Assembly: GCF_000349945.1 (NCBI RefSeq)
Contig: NC_020516.1
Coordinates: 3,782,001 to 3,846,000 of the forward strand
Length of the DNA: 64,000 nucleotides
Reading direction: 5' to 3'
Origin: Azoarcus sp. KH32C
GTDB taxonomy: Bacteria > Pseudomonadota > Gammaproteobacteria > Burkholderiales > Rhodocyclaceae
The translations under genes and the position numbers were made by a program. The stretch's first letter is position 1. Each line of letters starts with the position of its first letter. Under the pieces are notes generated by a model that saw nothing but the letters and a program-made list of their open reading frames with translations, made no database searches and was not told the origin of the DNA. Below, piece after piece: positions 50,785-59,323 of this stretch.

Positions 50785-53007
50785 GTGAAGCCCTATGCCA
50801 TGCACTTTGCATCGCCGCGGCTCGCGCTCCTGCTCGCCGTTGCCTGCCCGCCCCAGGCGCTCGCCGAGGGTATCGGACTGCAGATGGCGCCGCTTACCGA
50901 GGGGGAAATCCGCTACGGTCTCGCTCACACCCAAATCGGCGCCGACATCGCCAATGCCGCCGGCCTGACCGGCCTGGGCTCGACAGTCGTGCTGCTGGAT
51001 ACGGGCGTACAGGCCACCCTTCCGGAACTCGCAAGTCAGCTCGCCAGCTCGCGGATGTACGACGCCACACGCCGACGCAATGTCGCGCTCGCCGACGACG
51101 ACGGACACGGCACGCTGGTGGCCGCTATCATCGCAGGTTCGAGCGGCACCGGCTTCAGCTACGGCATCGCCCCCGACGCGAAGATCCTGCCGATCAAGAT
51201 CTTTTCGGCCGGCGGGTCGGCGACGCCCGGCTCGCTCGCGGCGGGGCTCAAGCGCGCCAGCTCCACCCGCGGCATGTCCATCATCAATCTCAGTCTCGGC
51301 GCCGAAAGCCCACTCGGGGGTGGCGTAGAAGGCGCGCTGCGCAAGGCCGTCAAGGCCGACAAGCTGGTCTTGGCCGCGGCGGGCAACACCGGCGGCGAAT
51401 CGCCGCTGTGGCCAGCACGTTATGCGAAGGAAGGCTGGGCGAAGGGCCAGATCGTCGCAGTCGGCGCGGCGGATGCCGACAACCGGATTGCGAGCTTTTC
51501 GAACCGCGCCGGCGATACCGCCAACTGGTTCCTCGTCGCGCCCGGCGTGAATGTGGCCTCGTCTTGGACCGACGGCAGCTACATCTTCGCCAGCGGCACC
51601 TCGATCTCCACCGCGGTGGCGTCGGGCGCCGCTGCGCTCCTCGAAGGGGCGTGGCCCCAGCTCAAGGCAGGACAGGTCGCAGCCATCCTCCTGGAGACCG
51701 CCACGGATCTCGGCGAGCCGGGTGTCGATCCGGTGTATGGCAGAGGGCTCCTGAACGTACAACGCGCCATGCAGCCTGCCGGCGAACTCGCCATCCCGGT
51801 AAGCAAAGCCGCACGAAAAGGCTCGACGAAACGCTTCGGCGGCACCGCCAGCGTCGCCGTCACTGCCTCCGTCGCAACCTGGAGCGGCCTGCGCGCGGCG
51901 GCCCGCGCCGGCCTCTTCCAGGGCATCGTGGTCGACGCCTTCAACCGTGACTTCACCGCCGACCTCGGCGCCGGCATCCGCCCACCTTCGCGCGAAAGCA
52001 TCGCCGATGTGCTCGCTGCAGCCGGGCATCCGCTGCAGGTGACCGAGCAACAACTCCCCGATGGCTCGCGGCTGCTGGCCGTTTCCGATGCGGCCCTGAC
52101 GCGGGTCCAAACCCCCGTCGACGCCCCCCGCCTCGTCGCGAGCAGCGTCGTCCTCCGGCTCGCGAATGGCAGCGAGGTCGCGTTTGCCTCCGGCACACTC
52201 GCCGGCAGCTACTTCGGCCTCGCATCGGCGGGGCCGCGCCTCGACAACCCGTGGCTCGGCCTCGCCCGCCCTTCGACGCAACTGGCCTTCGGCACGGCGT
52301 TCGGAAAACTGCGCGTTCGCAGCGGCGTGCTTGCCTCGGGCGAATCGCCGAGCACGTCGAACTCGGCCGCTCCCGCGGCCGCTCCTCCGATAGCCGCCAA
52401 CCGGCCAGGCGGACGGGCCGCGATCGGCGAGCTCGAATACGCCCTGACCGACAACACCTCGGCCGGACTGCAATGGATCCAGGTCAGCGAGGCAAGGTCC
52501 TTCCTCGGCGCGACCTCGGGCGACGCGATGGGCTTGGACGGCGCCCGTACCCGCAGCGTCGGCGCGTGGGCAAGCCATCGTCTCACCGGCAGTGTGACGG
52601 TGGCCGGCCAGTATTCGGTCGCGCGCAGCGACGGGCAGGGCAAGGGCCTGATACGCGCTTTCGACAGCGTACGCGCCAATGCCTTCGCGTTCGCGCTGAT
52701 CGGCCGCGGCGCTCTCGTCGACGACGACCACCTCACACTGACGTTTTCGAGCCCGATGCGCATCAACGCCGGCAGCGGACGTCTCAGCGTACCGGTCGAT
52801 GTCAACGCGGACGGGGAACCGATATTCGAATCGCGTCGCATCGCGCTCGCCAGCACCCATCGCGAACTGCGTCTCGGAATTGACTATGGCATACCCCTTC
52901 CGCGTACATCGAGCCTCAGTCTGACTTTCGATCTGCGTCAGAATGCCGACCATATAGCCGGCCGGCAAGACGCAGGCATCGCGGTGATTTTCCGTCGTAA
53001 TTTCTGA
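50785..53007 (+). CDS. Exported S8 (subtilisin-like) serine protease with C-terminal beta-barrel-like domain
   Basis: A 740-residue protein starting at GTG 50785 (GGGGG upstream); ATG 50800 is an alternative. A signal peptide ends near PQALA (residue 27). The S8 domain spans about residues 40-330 with the catalytic triad Asp72 (VVLLDTGV), His108 (DDGHGTLVA) and Ser273 (SGTSIST), and oxyanion Asn201 (AAAGN). After a linker and an unassigned region, residues about 545-740 form an antiparallel-beta domain ending in VIFRRNF. A terminal phenylalanine and alternating hydrophobics are those of autotransporter barrels, though this one is short. The same domain forms the whole protein encoded at 53234. 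A c-di-GMP riboswitch lies in the leader. Confidence 0.9.
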   Translation: MKPYAMHFASPRLALLLAVACPPQALAEGIGLQMAPLTEGEIRYGLAHTQIGADIANAAGLTGLGSTVVLLDTGVQATLPELASQLASSRMYDATRRRNVALADDDGHGTLVAAIIAGSSGTGFSYGIAPDAKILPIKIFSAGGSATPGSLAAGLKRASSTRGMSIINLSLGAESPLGGGVEGALRKAVKADKLVLAAAGNTGGESPLWPARYAKEGWAKGQIVAVGAADADNRIASFSNRAGDTANWFLVAPGVNVASSWTDGSYIFASGTSISTAVASGAAALLEGAWPQLKAGQVAAILLETATDLGEPGVDPVYGRGLLNVQRAMQPAGELAIPVSKAARKGSTKRFGGTASVAVTASVATWSGLRAAARAGLFQGIVVDAFNRDFTADLGAGIRPPSRESIADVLAAAGHPLQVTEQQLPDGSRLLAVSDAALTRVQTPVDAPRLVASSVVLRLANGSEVAFASGTLAGSYFGLASAGPRLDNPWLGLARPSTQLAFGTAFGKLRVRSGVLASGESPSTSNSAAPAAAPPIAANRPGGRAAIGELEYALTDNTSAGLQWIQVSEARSFLGATSGDAMGLDGARTRSVGAWASHRLTGSVTVAGQYSVARSDGQGKGLIRAFDSVRANAFAFALIGRGALVDDDHLTLTFSSPMRINAGSGRLSVPVDVNADGEPIFESRRIALASTHRELRLGIDYGIPLPRTSSLSLTFDLRQNADHIAGRQDAGIAVIFRRNF

Positions 53008-53038
53008 TACTTAGCGCACAAAATCGGACCAAAATCGA

Positions 53039-53044
53039 TTGACA
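53039..53044 (+). promoter_or_regulatory. -35 element upstream of riboswitch 2
   Basis: A perfect TTGACA stands 36 bases before riboswitch 2, indicating a separate promoter for the second gene; the -10 (A-rich, near 53063) is weak. The second gene therefore is not only a readthrough product of the protease gene. Confidence 0.4.
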
Positions 53045-53075
53045 CAAATGCGTACATTCATGCAAAAATAGCTCG

Positions 53076-53165
53076 GTCAAGGGCACACCCGTCGAAAGAC
53101 GGGGCCGCAAAGCCACCGGGTTAAATCCTCCAGCGAGGACAGACCAGCGGGGCTGCCGATTGGTG
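53076..53165 (+). promoter_or_regulatory. c-di-GMP-I (GEMM-I) riboswitch 2
   Basis: Nearly identical to element 1: AAGGGCA, CCCGTC-GAAA-GACGGG, GCCGCAAAGCC, CCGGGTTAAATCC and AGCGGGGCTGCCGAT. The roughly 50 bases from AAGGG to AAATCCTCC differ at only two positions. G20 and A47 are again conserved. Unlike element 1, a terminator-like hairpin with six Ts and then a hairpin burying the ribosome site follow. The pair probably arose by duplication together with the domain shared by the two downstream proteins. Confidence 0.9.
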
Positions 53166-53188
53166 AGTCGATCTGCTCGCGTTTTTTC
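53164..53188 (+). terminator. Terminator-like hairpin in the expression platform of riboswitch 2
   Basis: GTGAGT (53164-53169) can pair with GCTCGC (53176-53181), two of the six pairs being G-U, with a 6-base loop. GTTTTTT follows at 53182-53188. It starts right at the 3' edge of the aptamer, so competing folds could couple ligand binding to termination. Confidence 0.5.
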
Positions 53189-53194
53189 GTGCAA

Positions 53195-53229
53195 GGCACT
53201 CTTGGCGTTTGATGCAACACCAAGAGGCC
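53195..53229 (+). promoter_or_regulatory. Hairpin that hides the ribosome binding site of the barrel gene
   Basis: GGC-A-CTCTTGG (53195-53205) pairs with CCAAGAGGCC (53220-53229), ten pairs with one bulged A. The 3' arm contains the ribosome site AAGAGG (53222-53227) for the ATG at 53234. Translation would need this hairpin to open. Confidence 0.6.
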
Positions 53230-53233
53230 CGGA

Positions 53234-53890
53234 ATGCACAGTCTGAAGTTGATCGCGCTCCTCGTTACCGGGGCTCTCTCCGCTCCCGTCGCGGCACAAT
53301 CCTTTCTCCCCCTGGCATTCCCTCTTCACGCGCAAGCGGCTGCAAGCGGCCACTTCGACCTCTCCATCACGCACGACACTTCCGTCGGACTGCAATGGGG
53401 CCGCACGCCCAAACACGGGTCCGGTCCGGCCGCCGTTTCCGGCGCACCGATCAGCTTCGGCGGCGGACAGCCGCGCAGCGCGGCCGCCTGGGCAAGCCAC
53501 CAGGTCAGCGAAAACTGGATGGTCGGCGCCCAGTATTGCGTCCCCCTCGCCGCCACGGTGACGGTGAGCGGCGTAAGCCCGACCATAGACGTCGTTCGCA
53601 ACGGATCCTTCGCATTCGGCGTGGTCGGCCGCAACACCTTGGTCGAAAACGATCGCCTGGCGATCACGATTTCCCGCCCCGTTCCCGGCACTCCCAGCAC
53701 CGGCGCCCTGTTCGACGGCCTGACGCCGGTGGTCGCCGACGCCATCTCGCTGCGGGTCGGCCTCGACTACGGCATCCCGCTGTCGCGCGCTTCGAGCCTC
53801 ACCTGGGTGCTCGACCTGAACCACCGCTCGCCGCAGCAGCCGACCGAAACCGACTCCCGCGCCGCCGTCATCCTGCGCGTCCACTTCTGA
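53234..53890 (+). CDS. Exported stand-alone paralogue of the protease C-terminal barrel domain
   Basis: A 218-residue protein with a signal peptide (MHSLKLIALLVTGALSAPVA, cleavage near AQS). The rest aligns over its length with the last 190 residues of the S8 protease: TSxGLQW, WASHxxS/T, QY, FAFxxxGRxxLVxxDxLxxTxSxP, LRxGxDYGIPLxRxSSLxxxxDL, ending in VILRVHF with a terminal Phe. It has no protease residues. It may be a partner or channel for the protease or a degenerate copy. A single cysteine (QYCVP) is present. It is controlled by riboswitch 2 and a ribosome-site-masking hairpin. Confidence 0.85.
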   Translation: MHSLKLIALLVTGALSAPVAAQSFLPLAFPLHAQAAASGHFDLSITHDTSVGLQWGRTPKHGSGPAAVSGAPISFGGGQPRSAAAWASHQVSENWMVGAQYCVPLAATVTVSGVSPTIDVVRNGSFAFGVVGRNTLVENDRLAITISRPVPGTPSTGALFDGLTPVVADAISLRVGLDYGIPLSRASSLTWVLDLNHRSPQQPTETDSRAAVILRVHF

Positions 53891-53995
53891 CGACTTCCGG
53901 GACATTCCCCATCGCGGATTTATTCACTCCCGCAACGAGCGGGAAGCCGCGGCCGTCGCTATCATGGCGGCCACTTCCGCCCTCTCAGCGTCCCG

Positions 53996-54940
53996 ATGCA
54001 TCCCCCGGCAATCCTTCTCCTCGGCCCCACCGCAAGCGGCAAGACCGCCTCGTCGCTCGCGCTCGCCCAGACCCTGCCGATCGAAATCGTCAGCGTCGAT
54101 TCCGCCCTCGTCTATCGCGATATGGACATCGGCACCGCGAAACCGAGCGCCGACGAACGCGCGCAGTGCCCGCACCACCTGATCGACGTCGTCTCGCCCG
54201 AGGAGAACTATTCCGCCGCGCGCTTCCGTGCCGATGCGCTGGCGCTGATGCACGACATCACCGCACGCGGACGCATTCCGGTCCTCGCCGGCGGCACCAT
54301 GCTCTACTTCAAGGCACTGCGCGACGGCCTGTCGGATCTCCCGTCGGCCGACGCCGAGCTGCGCCGGCAGATCGACGCCGAAGCCGCCGAGCGCGGCTGG
54401 CCGGCGATGCATGCCGAACTCGCGCGCCTCGACCCCGACGCCGCCACGCGCCTCGAGCCCAACGACGGCCACCGCATCCAGCGCGCGCTCGAAATCGTCC
54501 GCCTCACCGGCCGCCCGGTCGCCGACAGCTACGCGCAGCGCGAAGACGACGACGTCCCCTTCCGCCTGCTCACGATCGCGCTGGTGCCGTCGGACCGCGC
54601 GGTCCTGCATCGGCGTATCGAAGACCGTTTCGCCCAGATGCTCGAAGCCGGCCTGATTGCCGAAGTCCAGGCGCTGCGCGCCCGCTACGCCCTCGACCCG
54701 GCCATGCCGTCGATGCGCTGCGTCGGCTACCGCCAGGTGTGGGACTACCTCGGCGGACGGGACGACTACGACACGATGAAATTCAAGGGGATTGCCGCGA
54801 CGCGCCAACTCGCGAAACGGCAGCTCACCTGGCAGCGGCAGTTCCGTGAAGCGTGGCAGGACTTGCAGGAGATCGACTGCCTGCGGCCCGATCTCGCCGC
54901 AACCGTGCGCCAGACGGCGCAGGCGTGGCTGGAAGGCTGA
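53996..54940 (+). CDS. miaA: tRNA dimethylallyltransferase
   Basis: A 314-residue enzyme that adds a dimethylallyl group to A37 of tRNAs reading UNN codons. The P-loop LGPTASGKT, DSALVYRDMDIGTAKP, LIDVVSPEENYSAARF, LAGGTMLYFKAL and the C-terminal MRCVGYRQVWDYL and TRQLAKRQLTWQR are all family signatures. The ATG at 53996 gives the usual short N-terminus. No hfq gene follows, unlike in many proteobacteria; a convergent hypothetical gene lies 19 bp downstream. Confidence 0.96.
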   Translation: MHPPAILLLGPTASGKTASSLALAQTLPIEIVSVDSALVYRDMDIGTAKPSADERAQCPHHLIDVVSPEENYSAARFRADALALMHDITARGRIPVLAGGTMLYFKALRDGLSDLPSADAELRRQIDAEAAERGWPAMHAELARLDPDAATRLEPNDGHRIQRALEIVRLTGRPVADSYAQREDDDVPFRLLTIALVPSDRAVLHRRIEDRFAQMLEAGLIAEVQALRARYALDPAMPSMRCVGYRQVWDYLGGRDDYDTMKFKGIAATRQLAKRQLTWQRQFREAWQDLQEIDCLRPDLAATVRQTAQAWLEG

Positions 54941-54959
54941 TAACGCCTTCCGCGCCTGG

Positions 54960-55436
54960 TCAGGCGGAAGCGCGAATCGGCGCCGTGCGGGGCCGGTTCT
55001 CCGGCTGGGCCGCGTTGGCAAGGTAGAGCTGCACCGCCTGGTTGCCAGCCGCCGTCGCCTCGTCCGGTTGGCGCGATGGCGTTCTCGGCGCGGCGGGATC
55101 GGCCGGCGATGTAGCCGACGCGTGTTCGGCACGAACTGCGAGCCCTGGAGGCAGCGGCGGCGTGTTGCCGCCCGCCCCGGCATGCACTTCATCGGCGCGT
55201 TCGCTCCGCGGAGGCGCATCGACGGGAGGAGCCGTTTCCGCCGCGGCCGCACCGGATGCCGCGACAGTCGCGTCGAGCTGCTGCGCCGCACGCGCCTGAT
55301 CGCTGATCGTGACGCTCAGGTCCGCCTGTTCGGCTTCCTGCGCACGTGCCTGCGGAGGGCGCTCCGGGCGTTGCGGCTGCAGGGTCCGCTGCAGTTGCGA
55401 GAGATCCGCCGAAGCCAGACTGTTCGAGATTTCCAT
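54960..55436 (-). CDS. Hypothetical Ala/Pro-rich protein of 158 residues
   Basis: The protein starts MEISNSLASADLSQLQRTLQ, contains DLSVTISDQARAAQQLDATV, a long Pro/Ala-rich disordered middle and ends with GNQAVQLYLANAAQPENR. The SVTISDQAR and YLANA pieces remind me of small proteins of unknown function common in betaproteobacteria with motility genes, but this is weak. No signal peptide is seen. It is convergent with miaA and faces away from purM, about 150 bp downstream of it on the same strand. Confidence 0.6.
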   Translation of the reverse strand: MEISNSLASADLSQLQRTLQPQRPERPPQARAQEAEQADLSVTISDQARAAQQLDATVAASGAAAAETAPPVDAPPRSERADEVHAGAGGNTPPLPPGLAVRAEHASATSPADPAAPRTPSRQPDEATAAGNQAVQLYLANAAQPENRPRTAPIRASA

Positions 55437-55550
55437 GATGTGCTCCCGCCCTCACCCGCATCCTGACACGGTTCGGCCAGTATAGAACGTCCGGCCGGCG
55501 GAAGCACCAGGACGGTGCCCAGCCTGAGGCTGCCCGCAGCCTTTCAGGCG

Positions 55551-55580
55551 GGTGGAGGCCTCCATCCGGACGCCTCCACC
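55551..55580 (-). terminator. Hairpin downstream of purM
   Basis: GGTGGAGGC (55551-55559) pairs perfectly with GCCTCCACC (55572-55580), ten bases after the purM stop on the minus strand. A second, imperfect hairpin (AGGCTG/CAGCCT) lies at 55526-55542. There is no clear T-run. Confidence 0.5.
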
Positions 55581-55589
55581 AAGCAGCGC

Positions 55590-56636
55590 TCAGCCGACCG
55601 TCGTCTGTGCCACGCCTTCCGCGCGCGCCTCGATGCGGCCCAGGCGATACACCGTCTCGCCCGCGGCTTCGAGGTTCGCGACCGCCACATCGGCCTGCTC
55701 GGCCGACACGATCACGACCATGCCGACGCCGCAGTTGAACACGCGGTACATCTCCTGGTCGTCGACGTTGCCTTCCTGCTTCAGCCACTGGAAGAGCGGC
55801 GGCAGCGTCCACGACGCGGCGTCGATCTTCGCGGTCAGGTTCTCGGCGAGGATGCGCGGCACGTTCTCCGTCAGGCCGCCGCCGGTGATGTGCGCCATGC
55901 CCTTCACGATGCCCGGAATCGCGCGCATCAGGCCCAGCATCGACTTCACATACAGGCGGGTCGGCTCGAGCACGACGTCGCGGAACGGACGGCCGTGGAA
56001 ATCGGCGTCGAGGTCCGGCTTCGCACGCTCGATGATCTTGCGGATCAGCGAATAGCCATTCGAATGTGCACCGCTCGACGCGAGGCCCAGCACCACGTCG
56101 CCCGGGACGATCTTCGAACCGTCGATGATTTCCGACTTCTCGACCGCGCCCACCGCGAAGCCCGCGAGGTCGTACTCGCCGTCCGGGTACATGCCCGGCA
56201 TCTCGGCAGTTTCACCGCCGATTAGCGCACAGCCCGACAGCTCGCAACCACGGGCGATACCGCCGACGACATCCGCCGCCGTATCGACATCGAGCTTGCC
56301 GCAAGCGAAATAGTCGAGGAAGAACAGCGGCTCGGCACCTTGCACGAGGATGTCGTTCACGCTCATCGCGACCAGATCCTGGCCGACCGTGTCGTGCTTG
56401 TTCAGTTGGAACGCGAGCTTCAGCTTGGTACCGACGCCGTCGGTGCCGGACACCAGCACCGGCTCGCGGAACTTCTTCGACAGCTCGAACAGCGCGCCGA
56501 AGCCGCCGATGCCGCCCAGCACTTCGGGGCGCATGGTGCGTTTCGCCAGCGGCTTGATACGGTCGACGAGGGCGTCACCGGCATCGATATCGACACCGGC
56601 GTCACGGTAGGAAAGCGAAGTTTTGGGGGAGCTCAA
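55590..56636 (-). CDS. purM: Phosphoribosylformylglycinamidine cyclo-ligase
   Basis: A 348-residue AIR synthetase, the fifth step of purine synthesis. Family signatures are SYRDAGVDIDAGDALVDRIK, VSGTDGVGTKLKLAF, DLVAMSVNDILVQGAEPLFFLDY, GGETAEMPGMY, SSGAHSNGYSLIRK and HITGGGLTENVPRIL. The length is normal and all parts are present. It is divergent from perM with 140 bp between, an arrangement shared by many betaproteobacteria (purM-perM-hda). Confidence 0.97.
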   Translation of the reverse strand: MSSPKTSLSYRDAGVDIDAGDALVDRIKPLAKRTMRPEVLGGIGGFGALFELSKKFREPVLVSGTDGVGTKLKLAFQLNKHDTVGQDLVAMSVNDILVQGAEPLFFLDYFACGKLDVDTAADVVGGIARGCELSGCALIGGETAEMPGMYPDGEYDLAGFAVGAVEKSEIIDGSKIVPGDVVLGLASSGAHSNGYSLIRKIIERAKPDLDADFHGRPFRDVVLEPTRLYVKSMLGLMRAIPGIVKGMAHITGGGLTENVPRILAENLTAKIDAASWTLPPLFQWLKQEGNVDDQEMYRVFNCGVGMVVIVSAEQADVAVANLEAAGETVYRLGRIEARAEGVAQTTVG

Positions 56637-56776
56637 GATCGTTCCTCAGGCTTGCGGGATGCGCGTTCTGGCCGACCCGGCGGGCTGCGGAACTTGAGGC
56701 CGCAACGCCAAGTGGCTACATTTACGGGTTTCGCGGGCCATTCTTCGCCCGCGCCAAGTCCGCGATTTTACTCGAA

Positions 56777-57868
56777 ATGAACCCTTCCCGCGCCGACCGT
56801 CTGCAAACCGCCGCCTGGGCCGGCGTTGCGCTGGCGCTCATCGGGCTCTTCTACGCGCTGGCGCCGATCCTCGCCCCCTTCGCGATCGCCGCGGTCTTCG
56901 CCTACATCTTCGACCCGGCGGTGAACTGGATGGCCGCCCGGCGCATCCCACGCGCCGCCGCAGTGCTCCTCGTGATCCTCGGCGCGGGGCTCGCTCTGCT
57001 GCTCCTGCTCGTGATCCTCGGCCCGCTGATCTACCGCGAGGCCATCGCGCTGTTGCGGCGCCTGCCGGACCTGATCGAACTCATCAACCAGCGCGTGGCG
57101 CCACTCCTGATGTCGCGCTTCGGGGTCGACGTGCAGATCGACGCGGCCTCCGCGCGCAACTGGGTCAGTGAGAACTGGGCGAGCGCCCAGGACTTCATCC
57201 CCATCGTCCTCGGCCAACTGCGTGCGAGCGGCAGCGCGCTGCTCGGCCTCGTCGCGAGCCTCTTCCTGATCCCGGTCGTGATGTTCTACCTGCTGCAGGA
57301 CTGGCCGCGCGTACTCGCCGGCCTCCAGGACATCATCCCGCGCCCGGCCCTCGAACCGACGATGCGCATCCTCGCCGAGATCGACTCCGTGCTGTCCGAA
57401 TTCCTGCGCGGCCAGCTCTCGGTGATGCTGCTCCTCGCCATCTATTACAGCGCCGGCCTGTGGCTCGCTGGACTCGACTTCGCGCTGCCCGTCGGCGTCG
57501 TGACCGGGCTCTTCGTCTTCATTCCCTACGTCGGCTTCGGCGGCGGCCTGCTGCTCGCGATCATCTCCGCGCTGCTGCAGGCCCAAGGCTGGCCGCCCCT
57601 GATCGGCGTCGCGATCGTCTTCGGCCTCGGCCAACTGATCGAAAGCTTCGCGCTCACCCCCTACCTCGTCGGCGAACGCATCGGCCTGCATCCGCTCGCC
57701 GTGATCTTCGCCCTGATGGCCTTCGGCCAACTCTTCGGATTCGTCGGCATCCTCGTCGCCCTGCCCGCCAGCGCCGCGATCCTCGTCGGCCTGCGCGAGG
57801 TGCGCAAAGCCTGGCTCGCGAGCCGCCTCTACCTCGGCGACGCCACCACGGACATCCCGCTGCAATGA
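56777..57868 (+). CDS. AI-2E/PerM family transporter
   Basis: A 363-residue membrane protein of the PerM (AI-2 exporter) family with about eight membrane segments. Pieces typical of the family are IFDPAVNWMAARRIPRAAAV, GVVTGLFVFIPYVGFGGG, and FGLGQLIESFALTPYLVGERIGLHPLAVIFAL. The TqsA member exports AI-2, other members act as sodium/proton antiporters; which applies here is not known. Its stop overlaps the hda start (ATGA at 57865-57868), so the two are coupled. Confidence 0.93.
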   Translation: MNPSRADRLQTAAWAGVALALIGLFYALAPILAPFAIAAVFAYIFDPAVNWMAARRIPRAAAVLLVILGAGLALLLLLVILGPLIYREAIALLRRLPDLIELINQRVAPLLMSRFGVDVQIDAASARNWVSENWASAQDFIPIVLGQLRASGSALLGLVASLFLIPVVMFYLLQDWPRVLAGLQDIIPRPALEPTMRILAEIDSVLSEFLRGQLSVMLLLAIYYSAGLWLAGLDFALPVGVVTGLFVFIPYVGFGGGLLLAIISALLQAQGWPPLIGVAIVFGLGQLIESFALTPYLVGERIGLHPLAVIFALMAFGQLFGFVGILVALPASAAILVGLREVRKAWLASRLYLGDATTDIPLQ

Positions 57869-58536
57869 AACAGCTCGTACTCGACATCCGCCCCGATGCG
57901 CCTCCGACCCTCGACAACTTCGTCGTCGGCGCCAACCAGGAGCTGATAGCCGCCCTTCTCGACCCGCAAGCCCTCCCCGGCCACCTCTACCTGTGGGGCC
58001 CCGGCGGATGCGGACGCAGCCACCTGCTGCGCGCCACCGTCGACGCCGCGATCAAGGCCGGCAAGCCGGCCGCCTACGTCGACGCCGCCACCGTCGCCGA
58101 CGAACTCCCGCAAACGCCCGATCTGCTGCTCGCCGTCGACGACATCCAGGCCCTCGCGCCGGCCGCGCAGATCGGCCTCTTCAATGCCTTCAACCGCTCG
58201 CGCACGCTCGGCCAGAAACTGCTGCTCGCGGGCGACGCCCCGCCGCTCGCGCTCGCGCTGCGCGAAGACCTGCGCACCCGAGTCGGCCAGTGCCTTATCT
58301 TTGAGGTCCGTCCGCTCGACGACGAATCCCGTGCCGCGATCCTCGCGACGCTGGCCGCGCGCCGCGGCCTGCGTCTGGCCGACGACGTCATCGACTTCCT
58401 GATGCGCCACGGACGGCGCGACCTGCCGAGCCTGCTCGCCGTCCTCGACGCCCTCGACACCGCCTCGCTCGAACGCAAGCGCGCCGTCACGCTGCCACTG
58501 CTGCGCGAAATGATGCAATCCGGGCTCGAAATCTGA
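57865..58536 (+). CDS. hda: DnaA regulatory inactivator Hda
   Basis: A 223-residue AAA+ protein. It starts MKQLVLDIRPDAPPTLDNFVVG, with a QLxLxI-like clamp-binding segment (QLVLDI) at the N-terminus. The nucleotide loop is WGPGGCGRSHLL, with Arg in place of the usual Walker lysine as in E. coli Hda. The sensor regions are LLLAVDDIQAL and PPLALALREDLRTRVG. Hda with the beta-clamp triggers ATP hydrolysis on DnaA after initiation. An open frame runs in from perM but the coupled ATG is the start. Confidence 0.94.
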   Translation: MKQLVLDIRPDAPPTLDNFVVGANQELIAALLDPQALPGHLYLWGPGGCGRSHLLRATVDAAIKAGKPAAYVDAATVADELPQTPDLLLAVDDIQALAPAAQIGLFNAFNRSRTLGQKLLLAGDAPPLALALREDLRTRVGQCLIFEVRPLDDESRAAILATLAARRGLRLADDVIDFLMRHGRRDLPSLLAVLDALDTASLERKRAVTLPLLREMMQSGLEI

Positions 58537-58572
58537 ATCGTGCCTCCCTCTTCGGAATACAAGGAAACACCT

Positions 58573-59235
58573 GTGGATCTCGTCCTATTCGACCTCGACA
58601 ACACCCTGCTCGCCGGCGACTCCGATTTCGCCTGGGCCCAGTTCCTGATCGCCAAGGGCGTGCTCGACCGCGAAGTGCAGGAAGCGAAGAACGTCCAGTT
58701 CTACGAGCAGTACAAGGCCGGCACCCTCGATATCTTCGAATTCCTCGACTTCCAGCTCGCCCCCCTCGCCCGCCACTCGCGGGAGGAGCTCGACGCCTGG
58801 CACCGCGAATTCATGCAGACCGCGGTCGCGCCGATGATCACCGACAAGGCCCGCGCCCTCGTGCGCGAACACACCGAACGCGGCGCCCTGATCGCCGTCG
58901 TCACCGCCACAAACAGCTTCGTCACCGGCCCGATCGTGCGCGAATTCGGCATCCCGCATCTCGTCGCGACCATTCCGGCACAGGAAAACGGCGCCTTCAC
59001 CGGCAAGCCGCGCGGCATGCCGGCCTTCAAGGGCGGCAAGATCGAACGCGTCGACAACTGGCTCGAATCGCTCGGCCTCTACCTCGGCAGCTTCGAGTAC
59101 AGCTGGTTCTACAGCGACTCGCACAACGACCTGCCGCTGATGTCGCGCGTCACCCATCCGGTCGCCGTCGACCCCGACGACACCCTGCGCGCACACGCCG
59201 CCGCGGCCGGTTGGCCGGTGATCTCGCTGCGCTGA
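58573..59235 (+). CDS. HAD-superfamily hydrolase (SerB-like, subfamily IB)
   Basis: A 220-residue HAD phosphatase. The nucleophile motif is LVLFDLDNTLLAGDSD, with TATNSFVTGPI as motif II, and YSDSHNDLPLMSRV as the acidic motif IV. Proteins of this type (HAD-IB, SerB-related) act on small phosphate esters, and the substrate is not known. The start GTG at 58573 has AAGGA seven bases before; an upstream in-frame GTG at 58540 is possible. It lies 36 bp after hda and 88 bp before pcnB on the same strand. Confidence 0.9.
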   Translation: MDLVLFDLDNTLLAGDSDFAWAQFLIAKGVLDREVQEAKNVQFYEQYKAGTLDIFEFLDFQLAPLARHSREELDAWHREFMQTAVAPMITDKARALVREHTERGALIAVVTATNSFVTGPIVREFGIPHLVATIPAQENGAFTGKPRGMPAFKGGKIERVDNWLESLGLYLGSFEYSWFYSDSHNDLPLMSRVTHPVAVDPDDTLRAHAAAAGWPVISLR

Positions 59236-59323
59236 CGAGCCGGACCGTGGCGATGCATCCACGCATCCGCCCGGTCATCGGTTATGATTAGCAGCTTATG
59301 TTGACAGAACACCCCTCTTGCCA

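Noticed and set aside
50701..52968. Minus-strand open frame of 755 codons
   Set aside because: Antisense to the S8 protease, which has a complete catalytic triad and signal peptide.
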